From Thermoplasmata archaeon (GTDB taxonomy: Archaea > Thermoplasmatota > Thermoplasmata > Thermoplasmatales > Thermoplasmataceae), in the NCBI GenBank assembly GCA_021793945.1, contig JAJYRT010000075.1, positions 1 through 8,642 on the forward strand: DNA of 8,642 nt, in the 5' to 3' direction. Of the stretch, positions 1 to 6,151 are shown piece by piece. Both the position numbers and the translations under genes were made by a program. Numbering within the stretch: position 1 is the first letter of the stretch; each line of letters opens with the position of its first letter. A model generated the notes under the pieces. It saw only the letters and a list, made by a program, of their open reading frames with translations. It was not told the DNA's origin and did not search any database.

Positions 1-541
1 TCTCCATCCCGTAAATCTTCTTCACGGCAAGCTTTATGCCAAGATCCTCATGGGCAAGCACATCGGTTCTCCCCATGGAAAATATGAGTACCATCTTCGC
101 TGTCCAGTCCCCGATGCCCCTTGAAGTTGTCAGGATCTCGATGGCCTCATCATCATCAGCATTCTGAAGCTTTTCGAGTTCTATTTTCCCTTGCAGAACG
201 TTGCCAGAAAATTCCTTTATGTATTCAATTTTCCTGTAAGAAATCCCACATTCGCGAAAAACGGCAGAGTCGATACCCAGTATATTCTTCGGCGACATCT
301 CCCCATCCGGAATGGCTGCATAAACACGTTTGAGGATCACGTCAGCCACCCTTGAGGAGAGCTGCTGGCAGATGATTGACTCACAGACATTCCGGAAAAT
401 CTCCGGGTCGGGATTGAACTCAAGTACGCCAATACTGCGTACAATGTGCGAGAGAGGGTCCCCGATGGAAGCAAGGTGTTCGTACGCGCTGGACATGATA
501 TTCGCATATGACGGGGATTTTTTACCAGGGAGTTCAGTCAT
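1..541 (-). CDS. alkA: AlkA-type DNA-3-methyladenine glycosylase (HhH-GPD), 3' end outside window
   Basis: Base-excision repair glycosylase that removes alkylated bases from DNA. The ATG is at 541-539 and 180 codons are visible before the left edge cuts the gene. Residues 56-66 (SIICQQLSSRV) match the helix with the conserved QQ of the HhH-GPD superfamily. Residues about 138-152 hold the helix-hairpin-helix (RGIGDWTAKM). D166, in the motif AHEDLG, lies where the catalytic Asp of this family falls. The start overlaps the stop of the upstream glycosyltransferase in an ATGA (538-541), so the two genes are probably cotranscribed and translationally coupled; a purine-rich GGTAGGGAG stretch lies just upstream. 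Seen directly: frame, motifs and overlap. From family knowledge: the repair role. Substrate range (3-methyladenine versus other lesions) cannot be judged without the C-terminus. Confidence 0.88.
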   Translation of the reverse strand, partial: MTELPGKKSPSYANIMSSAYEHLASIGDPLSHIVRSIGVLEFNPDPEIFRNVCESIICQQLSSRVADVILKRVYAAIPDGEMSPKNILGIDSAVFRECGISYRKIEYIKEFSGNVLQGKIELEKLQNADDDEAIEILTTSRGIGDWTAKMVLIFSMGRTDVLAHEDLGIKLAVKKIYGME

Positions 542-1620
542 TTCAGGTCGTACTCCCTACCTCTCCAACTGATGGTCTTCATTTTCCTTCCGGCAAGGAG
601 GTTGTACATGTAGACAAAGGGTATGAGGAAGCTAAGGAGGAATACAAATAGTCGTGACTCCCTGCTCCTGCGGGAATTCTTGAATGCGGTAATGAAGGAA
701 GGCAGCAGGAACAGAATGAAAAACGGGGAAATAAATACGGAAAGAAGTATCGCGCTCAGGAGCAGGAGATCTGTGGATCCGAAGAAGAGGATGCCATAAA
801 GGAATACCTTTGGGGATGAGGATTCCGACAGTGCGGTCTGACGGTTTGCCCATTCGTTGAATGTCCTTAAGTCGTCCGGGGAATTTATAACAGGCTGAGC
901 AGTTCTGGAGTAGAATATCTTCTTACCTGCGGCGTTTGAGAGTTTAGTAAGTGCTATGTCATCAGAAACGGAAGAGGCAAATAATGCCATTTTTTCCTCA
1001 CCGGAAACCAGATCCTTCCTGAAGGCCAGCGATCCTCCCCAACCGAATCTTGTGACTTCAGATTCCATCATGCCCAGGCCAACAAACCCCCAGACAAGCT
1101 TTACCCTTGACCAGAAGCCGCCAACTGGCCTGAAATAGGGGAAGGTTGTGGCCAAACCGTAATTATCATCCCTCAGGGGTAAAACAAGGTCCTTTAGCCA
1201 GTTCCTTCCTGCAAGTATGTCCGAGTCAGCTATCACGTAAACCTCGAACCCATCAAACGTGGAGATGGCTGTTGCAATTGCCCTGACCTTTCCGCTGCAT
1301 CCGGTGCACTCGAAACTTGAAATTATTGTGTTGATGCCAACTTCCTTCAGCACAGGGACCGCCGGATCGTCATGGCTGTCCACCACTGCGACTATTTCAT
1401 AATTCCTGTAATCCTGCTGCTCCAAGGATAGAAGGTTCTCCTTCAGGGAAAAATCATTGCCTCTGCAAGGCACCATGACAAGGGTTCTGGGGTTGAAATC
1501 GCCTGGATCTGACAGGTTGCGTTTCCTGCCTCCGATGGAAATTAAAGTGAGCCCCAGGAATATCAGTGAAAGGAGGGCAATGTACGAATACAGGACAATT
1601 TCCACCAGGAGGTTCGGCAT
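538..1620 (-). CDS. Membrane-anchored family 2 glycosyltransferase (ceramide glucosyltransferase/HpnI-like)
   Basis: A 360-residue processive-type GT-A glycosyltransferase, probably transferring a sugar from a nucleotide donor to a lipid or lipid-linked acceptor at the cytoplasmic face of the membrane. An N-terminal transmembrane helix spans about residues 6-29. The catalytic domain follows, with VPCRGN (50-55), AVVDSHDD (78-85), the metal-binding DSD (132-134), WGGSLAFRKD (194-203), the second acidic motif SDD (219-221) and a NEWANRQ segment (255-261) where related enzymes carry (Q/R)xxRW. Two to three hydrophobic helices (about 274-312 and 324-343) precede a terminal SWRGREYDL typical of such enzymes. 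The ATG start has GGTGAT (1632-1627) six bases upstream. It leads a two-gene unit with the alkA-like gene. Acceptor and sugar are unknown; polar-lipid glycosylation is an inference. Confidence 0.85.
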   Translation of the reverse strand: MPNLLVEIVLYSYIALLSLIFLGLTLISIGGRKRNLSDPGDFNPRTLVMVPCRGNDFSLKENLLSLEQQDYRNYEIVAVVDSHDDPAVPVLKEVGINTIISSFECTGCSGKVRAIATAISTFDGFEVYVIADSDILAGRNWLKDLVLPLRDDNYGLATTFPYFRPVGGFWSRVKLVWGFVGLGMMESEVTRFGWGGSLAFRKDLVSGEEKMALFASSVSDDIALTKLSNAAGKKIFYSRTAQPVINSPDDLRTFNEWANRQTALSESSSPKVFLYGILFFGSTDLLLLSAILLSVFISPFFILFLLPSFITAFKNSRRSRESRLFVFLLSFLIPFVYMYNLLAGRKMKTISWRGREYDLK

Positions 1621-1626
1621 GTTGAT

Positions 1627-1632
1627 ATCACC
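1627..1632 (-). promoter_or_regulatory. Ribosome binding site of the glycosyltransferase gene
   Basis: GGTGAT on the minus strand lies 6 bases before the ATG at 1620. It complements the archaeal 16S rRNA 3' end (ATCACC). The same motif precedes the HDO and zinc-ribbon genes in this window. Confidence 0.6.
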
Positions 1633-1852
1633 ACTGAAATGGTAGAAATGTATCCCGTATTTGAATTTCTTCTAGCTGCCAGGATTTATTATTTGGGAGC
1701 TTTCACCCAGTGCAAGATACCTGAAAAATCCCTTAATAAGCATCAATGTGACTCGCAGTCCATGCAGAGAGGCACACCTTTCAGTGAACTGGAAGCGATG
1801 GAAAAGCTCCTTCGACCATATAATTCGGTGAGAAACAGCTAAATCATAAAGG

Positions 1853-1860
1853 TTTTATAG
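1853..1860 (+). promoter_or_regulatory. TATA-like box of the HDO gene
   Basis: TTTTATAG preceded by an A/G-rich, BRE-like AAAGG. Its first base is 37 bases before the ATG at 1890, so transcription would start at about 1880 and give a leader of roughly ten bases that just includes the GGTGA site. Confidence 0.5.
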
Positions 1861-1880
1861 AGTAGTTATCATGTAATATC

Positions 1881-1885
1881 GGTGA
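1881..1885 (+). promoter_or_regulatory. Ribosome binding site of the HDO gene
   Basis: GGTGA four bases before the ATG at 1890. It supports that start and implies a very short leader rather than a leaderless mRNA. Confidence 0.55.
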
Positions 1886-1889
1886 CAAA

Positions 1890-2585
1890 ATGGTTCAGCA
1901 GCTGAAAAATGATTTTTATGTTGAAATGTACGGATTCGTGAAGAAACACAGCGCAATAAACAATGAATTCATTGACAGGTTCGCCAGAGGTGACATCTCT
2001 GTCAGCGAGTTCAAGAGGTTCTCTGAGGAGTTCTATCATTTTACGCGGGAATGGGTATCAATCCTTTCCGTCCTGCTGGTCAATACGCCCGATGAGAATG
2101 ATGCGAAGAACCTGACAACAATCCTTGTTTCCGAGCTCGGCGACATGGACCCGACAAAGAGACACGAGCTCCTTTACAGGAAATACCTGAGGAGCATCGC
2201 GATAGAGCCAAAGGATCTGGTAAGGAAGAGCCAGGTCAAGACAACAAAGGCATGGCTGGATGGGATGAGAGCGTACTTCGCAAGCGACCAGTTTGAGGCT
2301 CTCGGGGCAGAATTCGGCCTTGAGAACATGGCAATACCCATGTGGGACAAGATACTTGCCGGTTTCAAGGTATGGGTAAAGAAACACCCGGAGTATGCCG
2401 GCATGGATATAGAATATTTCACGTTCCACAGGGAGCTGGAGGAGCACCACGAGGAAGCCATGGAGGATGTTCTTGGAGGACACAAGGATGACCCTGTTGC
2501 CCAGAAAAAATTCAGGACAGGTGCTGATGGCATATTGAAACTCGAGGAAAAATTCTGGCTGGGACTAGCGGACGAGAACAACTGA
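1890..2585 (+). CDS. Haem-oxygenase-like di-metal oxidase (HDO; TenA/PqqC/CADD-like)
   Basis: A 231-residue, almost fully alpha-helical protein of the TenA/PqqC/CADD fold. It has a complete candidate dinuclear-metal site: E82 and H92 in the helix SELGDMDPTKRH, E145 in FGLENMAIP, and H180, E184 and H187 in FHRELEEHH, that is H-x3-E-x2-H. This six-ligand pattern is the one described for haem-oxygenase-like di-iron oxidases such as chlamydial CADD, UndA and SznF, which activate O2; true TenA thiaminases and PqqC lack it. The protein therefore is probably an O2-using Fe (or Mn/Fe) oxidase. Y176 sits four residues before H180, a spacing recalled for a functional Tyr in CADD. The natural substrate is unknown; annotation as TenA or PqqC would mislead. 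It stands alone, with its own TATA box and GGTGA site, divergent from the glycosyltransferase and followed by a T-rich tract. Confidence 0.8.
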   Translation: MVQQLKNDFYVEMYGFVKKHSAINNEFIDRFARGDISVSEFKRFSEEFYHFTREWVSILSVLLVNTPDENDAKNLTTILVSELGDMDPTKRHELLYRKYLRSIAIEPKDLVRKSQVKTTKAWLDGMRAYFASDQFEALGAEFGLENMAIPMWDKILAGFKVWVKKHPEYAGMDIEYFTFHRELEEHHEEAMEDVLGGHKDDPVAQKKFRTGADGILKLEEKFWLGLADENN

Positions 2586-2590
2586 ATCGC

Positions 2591-2604
2591 TTTCTTTTCA
2601 TTTT
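2591..2604 (+). terminator. T-rich termination tract after the HDO gene
   Basis: TTTCTTTTCATTTT starts six bases after the HDO stop. Archaeal RNA polymerase stops at oligo-T without needing a hairpin, so this probably ends the HDO transcript before the next promoter. Confidence 0.4.
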
Positions 2605-2611
2605 CGGCATG

Positions 2612-2619
2612 TTTTAATC
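2612..2619 (+). promoter_or_regulatory. TATA-like box of the PPC/DUF296 gene (leaderless spacing)
   Basis: TTTTAATC begins 29 bases before the ATG at 2641, which would put the transcription start at or next to the A of the ATG. The G-run at 2635-2639 lies only one base from the ATG, too close to serve as a ribosome binding site, so a leaderless mRNA is the simpler reading. Confidence 0.5.
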
Positions 2620-2640
2620 TTCTACCCCGATTGAGGGGGT

Positions 2641-3057
2641 ATGTTGCACAGAAGAGAGAGTGACACCATAATCCTCAAGGTGGAGGGCGGAGAAGATGTC
2701 CTTGAGTCACTTGGCAGGATCGCAGAGTTCTACCGCATAGAATCCGGCACGATCCAGTGGGGAATAGGCATGCTGCACGACATAGAGGTTGGATACTTTA
2801 ACGGCAAAGAGTATGAAAAGCAGAAATACTCCGAACCTGCAGAAATAGTTTCCTTCCACGGATCAATAGCATCCAATGATCCCCGTTTCCACATCCACGT
2901 ATCGTTCGCGGGCCGCGATCATACTGTTCATGGAGGCCATCTTTTCTTTGCCATAGTTGATCCACTGCTTGAAGTGGAGATTCATGTCGTGAACACAATA
3001 AGCATAAGCAGGCAGCTTAACAAAAAAAGCGGGCTTAAGGAAATTTCCATCCAGTGA
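2641..3057 (+). CDS. Stand-alone PPC (DUF296) domain protein
   Basis: A 138-residue protein made entirely of one PPC/DUF296 domain, the trimeric fold that accompanies AT-hooks in plant AHL proteins and occurs alone in bacteria and archaea. Diagnostic segments are the GIGM turn (41-44), VGYFNGKEYEKQKY (50-63), EIVSFHGSIAS (68-78), FHIHVSF (83-89) and HGGHLFFAIVDP (97-108). H84, H86 and H100 lie at positions that can bind metal in some prokaryotic members. There is no AT-hook, so DNA binding is not supported. The biochemical role of free-standing PPC proteins is unknown. It lies in the same direction as the HDO gene but behind a T-tract and its own TATA box, and it ends two bases from the convergent dehydrogenase gene. 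Confidence 0.85.
   Translation: MLHRRESDTIILKVEGGEDVLESLGRIAEFYRIESGTIQWGIGMLHDIEVGYFNGKEYEKQKYSEPAEIVSFHGSIASNDPRFHIHVSFAGRDHTVHGGHLFFAIVDPLLEVEIHVVNTISISRQLNKKSGLKEISIQ
3022..3028 (-). terminator. T7 tract downstream of the tyrosine catabolic operon
   Basis: On the minus strand a GC-rich GCCCGC is followed by seven T, 32 bases past the stop of the last operon gene and inside the 3' end of the PPC gene. It is a plausible oligo-T terminator for the operon transcript. If used, the operon mRNA would be antisense to the end of the PPC mRNA. Confidence 0.4.
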
Positions 3058-3059
3058 AC

Positions 3060-4097
3060 TCACATCAGGCTTTTGATCAGTTCCCTGACTTCATTGCTGT
3101 CCTCGTTGAGGTCGGACATTATAGATGGGATTTCCTCGATTGTCACGCCGAAATCAGCCAGTTTCTGGCTGAATCCCAGGTTCCTGATAAAATATTCTAT
3201 CATATCCGCGGATAACATTGCAGTTTCGGGAGATTCCCGGCCAGTGCCCCTGAGTTCCATTGAGATTAAGGATAGCTCCCTCCATCTTTTTTTGGCATAA
3301 TATCTCATGACTGTTGGTAGGGTGATGCACGACGTGATTCCATGGGGTATGTTGTATTTTGCGCCAAGCACTTTCCCCATGCGATGGCTGAGTCCCATTG
3401 AAGCATCGTAGACATCGAAATATGAATACCAAGCAGCTAGCTGGCATTCCATGAAATTCAGCTCGTTCTTGCCGGTGAGGTTCCTGAAAAGTTTTCGTAT
3501 TGCCATAAGGGCGAAAGTGTTACCTATCTCACCGATGCCATCCGAAATCAGTGTCTCTACAGCGTGATCGAGTGCCCTTACTCCTGAAGAACGCCAGAGC
3601 CACTCAGGCGTCTCCTCAGGTCCAGTGGGGTCAAGTATGACGTATTGGGGTGCCAGGCTTTTGTCCCTTATTCCTTTTTTCGTATGTTCATCAGTGTATC
3701 CTGCGATGTGCGAAAACTCTGAAGCAGAAAGTGTTGTGGGGATGGCAATGTGAACCAGGTTTTTCTTTTTCGAGAGATACTTTGCTGCCTTGGCAGAATC
3801 GATCACGCTACCTCCGCCCACGGAGACAATCACATCTGCCTTCGCCTTCCTTATGAGATCGACGACTTCATTGACCCTGTCAATGGGTGCATGCTGGGTG
3901 ATTTCGTTGTATTCTGATTTCTTGATGCTCACTTTCTGCAGTATCGATGAGTAGAACCTTGTTCTCGAGACCGATGCTGATGATACTATTACAGCGTTGG
4001 AACCATGGGATTCCTTGATGTAATCCCCAATTCGGAAAATACTGTCCTTCCCGTATGATACTGATCGGAGCGGGAGGTAATTGTAGTTGTGTATCAT
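3060..4097 (-). CDS. Iron-ADH superfamily oxidoreductase, maleylacetate-reductase-like
   Basis: A 345-residue NAD(P)H-dependent oxidoreductase with the dehydroquinate-synthase/iron-ADH fold. The Rossmann-like N-terminal half carries the dinucleotide motif SVGGGSVIDSAK (92-103). PTTLSASEFSHIAGYTDE (120-137), LAPQYVILDP (148-157), PEWLWRSSGVRALDHAVE (164-181) and PHGITSC (251-257) resemble the maleylacetate-reductase-like subgroup rather than archaeal glycerol-1-phosphate dehydrogenase or butanol dehydrogenases. Of the four usual metal ligands, three His remain (H178, H238, H252) but the Asp four residues before H178 is R174, so iron binding is doubtful. The ATG (4097-4095) overlaps the stop of the homogentisate dioxygenase gene in an ATGA, implying coupled translation as last gene of the operon. 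Inferred role: reduction of the C=C of maleylacetoacetate. Superfamily is sure, subgroup fairly sure, substrate a hypothesis. Confidence 0.8.
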   Translation of the reverse strand: MIHNYNYLPLRSVSYGKDSIFRIGDYIKESHGSNAVIVSSASVSRTRFYSSILQKVSIKKSEYNEITQHAPIDRVNEVVDLIRKAKADVIVSVGGGSVIDSAKAAKYLSKKKNLVHIAIPTTLSASEFSHIAGYTDEHTKKGIRDKSLAPQYVILDPTGPEETPEWLWRSSGVRALDHAVETLISDGIGEIGNTFALMAIRKLFRNLTGKNELNFMECQLAAWYSYFDVYDASMGLSHRMGKVLGAKYNIPHGITSCITLPTVMRYYAKKRWRELSLISMELRGTGRESPETAMLSADMIEYFIRNLGFSQKLADFGVTIEEIPSIMSDLNEDSNEVRELIKSLM

Positions 4098-5236
4098 TGA
4101 TACCAGGACTTCATGTAGTTTATATCCTCAAGAGTCTCTGCTTCAGGCGTCAGCATCAGCGGGTCGTATGCCTCAACCATCACCGCCACTTCATCGGTGG
4201 ACTCTGCACCGAGAGCTTTCTCCACGGATCCGGGCTGCGGTCCGTGTATCAGCCCCCTTACGTGCAGCGTAATCGACCCCGGGCTGATGCCCTTCCTGCT
4301 CATGAAATTACCGGTGGAGTAGAAGAGTACTTCATCAGTGTCAATGTTGCTATGGTAATAGGAAATGGGTATAGCCCGGGGATGAAAGTCAAATTTCCTT
4401 GGCAGGAAAGTCCCGACCATGAATGACTTTCCGCTGAAAGTCTCATGCACAGGTGGGGGTTGGTGCAGCTTTCCGACTATGGGTGCCATCAGGCTGACAT
4501 TTATGGCGTAGGGATAAAGATATCCATCCCATCCAACAACGTCAAGTGGATCGACGTCCCGCCTTTCCACAAGGTAATGATCGCCGTAGTCTACCCACAC
4601 CTCATAATCTCCCGGTTTCACGGAGGTGGCATGCAGCCTTGGAACCCGGATATCCCTGTCATAGTATGGGGATCCTTCCCTGACCTGCCCATAAACATTC
4701 AGGTATCTGGGTGGAATGCCAATCCTGTCCCTGGATTCAAGAAAGAACGATTCAAAATCACTGCTGGTGTCAAGCCTGTACGTTGTACCTTTCGGCACGT
4801 AAAGGTAGTCGCCTCTCGACACATCCAGTGTGCCAAGCACGGAGTGAAGTGTGGCTATTCCTGAATGAATAAAGAACAGCTGATCGCAGAGGGCATTCCT
4901 GAAAAATTTCTTTCCGTTTGAAACAGGCTTAAGGACACCCATTGAAATGCTGCTGTTGAACATCAAGTATGTCCTTCCTTCGACAAAGTCTCCCGATCTC
5001 TGGCTTTTCTGTGTCTCCACATGACGATGGGAATATTCTCCCTTACCCTTTATCGGATAGTGCTTGTCTTTCCGTTCAATGGACTTCACCCGGGTTGGCT
5101 CAGACAGATGGTAAAGCAGCGAATACGGACCTTCGAAGCTCTCCTCACCAAAAAGCTCCTCTCTCAGCAGCTTGTCTCTGTTTGTATAGGTGTGCCTGCT
5201 TTCCGGCATCTCTCCCTGTTTCACGTAATATACCAT
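4094..5236 (-). CDS. hmgA: Homogentisate 1,2-dioxygenase
   Basis: Cupin-fold Fe(II) dioxygenase that opens the ring of homogentisate with O2 to give maleylacetoacetate. Numbered from the ATG at 5236 (380 residues): GKLHQPPPVHETF ends near residue 267, with H264 in place of the active-site His; YYHSNIDTDE gives iron ligands H295 and E302; LHVRGLIHGPQP gives H331, with H325 alongside. It is shorter than the roughly 440-residue animal enzyme, like other compact prokaryotic forms. Start choice: an in-frame TTG lies two codons upstream at 5242, but the strong AGGAGGT (5250-5244) is one base from that TTG and seven bases from the ATG, so the ATG is preferred. It follows the hydrolase gene by 12 bases and overlaps the dehydrogenase gene by four. 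Confidence 0.92.
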   Translation of the reverse strand: MVYYVKQGEMPESRHTYTNRDKLLREELFGEESFEGPYSLLYHLSEPTRVKSIERKDKHYPIKGKGEYSHRHVETQKSQRSGDFVEGRTYLMFNSSISMGVLKPVSNGKKFFRNALCDQLFFIHSGIATLHSVLGTLDVSRGDYLYVPKGTTYRLDTSSDFESFFLESRDRIGIPPRYLNVYGQVREGSPYYDRDIRVPRLHATSVKPGDYEVWVDYGDHYLVERRDVDPLDVVGWDGYLYPYAINVSLMAPIVGKLHQPPPVHETFSGKSFMVGTFLPRKFDFHPRAIPISYYHSNIDTDEVLFYSTGNFMSRKGISPGSITLHVRGLIHGPQPGSVEKALGAESTDEVAVMVEAYDPLMLTPEAETLEDINYMKSWYQ

Positions 5237-5243
5237 TTTCAAT

Positions 5244-5250
5244 ACCTCCT
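5244..5250 (-). promoter_or_regulatory. Strong ribosome binding site deciding the homogentisate dioxygenase start
   Basis: AGGAGGT on the minus strand overlaps the stop codon of the preceding hydrolase gene (TAGGAGG). It is seven bases from the ATG at 5236 and one base from a competing TTG at 5242. It is the only near-perfect Shine-Dalgarno in the operon, suggesting that this gene is translated at a higher rate. Confidence 0.75.
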
Positions 5251-6148
5251 AGACTAGAGTGTTGTCGAGGTTACCTATCATGTCCGATGACAATATTACC
5301 CTATCGCCATGCTTGAGCCATGGATGATCCTGTGACTCAAGGATGCATCCAGTTCCCACCGTCCCGGTCATTATGACATCACCCGCCTTTATCCAGGATT
5401 CCATGGATGCCCATTCGACCAGTTTCTCTATGTCCCAGTAAATGCTGTTCAGGTTTCCAGAAGAATAAAGAACCCCGTTCACCGTTGCCTTCATATCAAG
5501 GTCAATTTTTCCGTTCTTATTGCGGTGCCTGAGAATTTCATCCTTGGTGACCAGCACAGGGCCAAAGCTGGTGGCAAAGTCCTTCCCCTTTGACGGACCC
5601 AATCCAACCTTCATCTCCTCCCTCTGCATATCGCGGGCGCTCCAGTCATTCGCGAGGGTTAACCCTAGAATATGGTCCCATGCCCTTTCAGCAGCGATAT
5701 TTCTGCCATCCCTCGAGATCACAACGGCAATCTCCAGTTCGTAATCCATTTCATTTGTATAGGAGGGAATGGGCACATCGCTTCCTGCAGGATAAAGGTT
5801 TGATGTGTTTGAAAAGTAGAACACCGGGTACCTGTACCATTCAGGTATCATGTCCAGTCCGCGCTTTCTGCGTGCGTTCCTTACGTGGGTCTCAAAGGCA
5901 TAGAAATCGCGGATTGACCTTACCTCAGGGACAGGGATGAGCTTTTTCAGGCCATCGAATCTTCCAATGGGTTCCTGATCAACGCTAAACTTACCGGCAG
6001 TATCTGCCATCCGGCTAATCTGATCATAGAAAGAAGCATCCATGGCACTGTCGTCCATTCCAATAGTGCTGGAAAGGGAATATGCGTATTCCCCGATCAC
6101 AGTCACCAACGAAGGTCTGCCGTCATCCAGGATTCTGGCTATCTTCAT
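5249..6148 (-). CDS. Fumarylacetoacetase-family hydrolase
   Basis: A 299-residue FAH-superfamily enzyme expected to cleave the beta-diketone from homogentisate ring opening into acetoacetate and a C4 dicarboxylate. An N-terminal domain (about 1-70) precedes the catalytic FAH domain. Against mammalian FAH, recalled from memory, the key residues line up: D81 and H88 in DFYAFETHV (metal Asp and catalytic His), E137 and E139 in DYELEI (metal), D168 and R172 in NDWSARDMQ, and K189 in GPSKGKDF. TGTVGTG (261-267) forms the C-terminal loop. The ATG follows the HPPD stop by only three bases and has just a distant GGGGA, so translation probably relies on reinitiation. The context favours fumarylacetoacetase, but the family also includes acylpyruvases, and the true substrate could be succinylacetoacetate if the neighbouring reductase acts first. 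Confidence 0.87.
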   Translation of the reverse strand: MKIARILDDGRPSLVTVIGEYAYSLSSTIGMDDSAMDASFYDQISRMADTAGKFSVDQEPIGRFDGLKKLIPVPEVRSIRDFYAFETHVRNARRKRGLDMIPEWYRYPVFYFSNTSNLYPAGSDVPIPSYTNEMDYELEIAVVISRDGRNIAAERAWDHILGLTLANDWSARDMQREEMKVGLGPSKGKDFATSFGPVLVTKDEILRHRNKNGKIDLDMKATVNGVLYSSGNLNSIYWDIEKLVEWASMESWIKAGDVIMTGTVGTGCILESQDHPWLKHGDRVILSSDMIGNLDNTLV

Positions 6149-6151
6149 GGT

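Noticed and set aside
632..853. Other long open frames opposite or within the genes (for example 632-853, 2058-2483, 2174-2581, 4445-4864, 5590-5940)
   Set aside because: They lie on the opposite strand or in other frames of well-supported genes, have no domain-like sequence and lack ribosome binding sites; they reflect the composition of the real genes.
1639..1842. Plus-strand 67-codon open frame between the two divergent genes
   Set aside because: It has no ribosome binding site, starts inside the likely promoter region of the minus-strand glycosyltransferase, and its translation shows no recognisable motif. Its last third (FSELEAMEKLL) looks helical, so it could be a degraded fragment, but this is not enough to call a gene.
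1890..2585. TenA thiaminase II or PqqC
   Set aside because: The fold is shared, but the six metal-ligand pattern points to a di-metal oxidase and no thiamine or PQQ gene is nearby.
3060..4097. Glycerol-1-phosphate dehydrogenase (archaeal lipid synthesis)
   Set aside because: It has the same superfamily fold and is expected in any archaeon, but the TTLSASEFS...AGYTDE and PEWLW...RALDHAVE segments fit the maleylacetate-reductase-like group, and the gene is coupled to homogentisate dioxygenase.
5236..5242. TTG at 5242 as start of homogentisate dioxygenase
   Set aside because: The AGGAGGT would be only one base from this TTG but is seven bases from the ATG at 5236, which is the better start.
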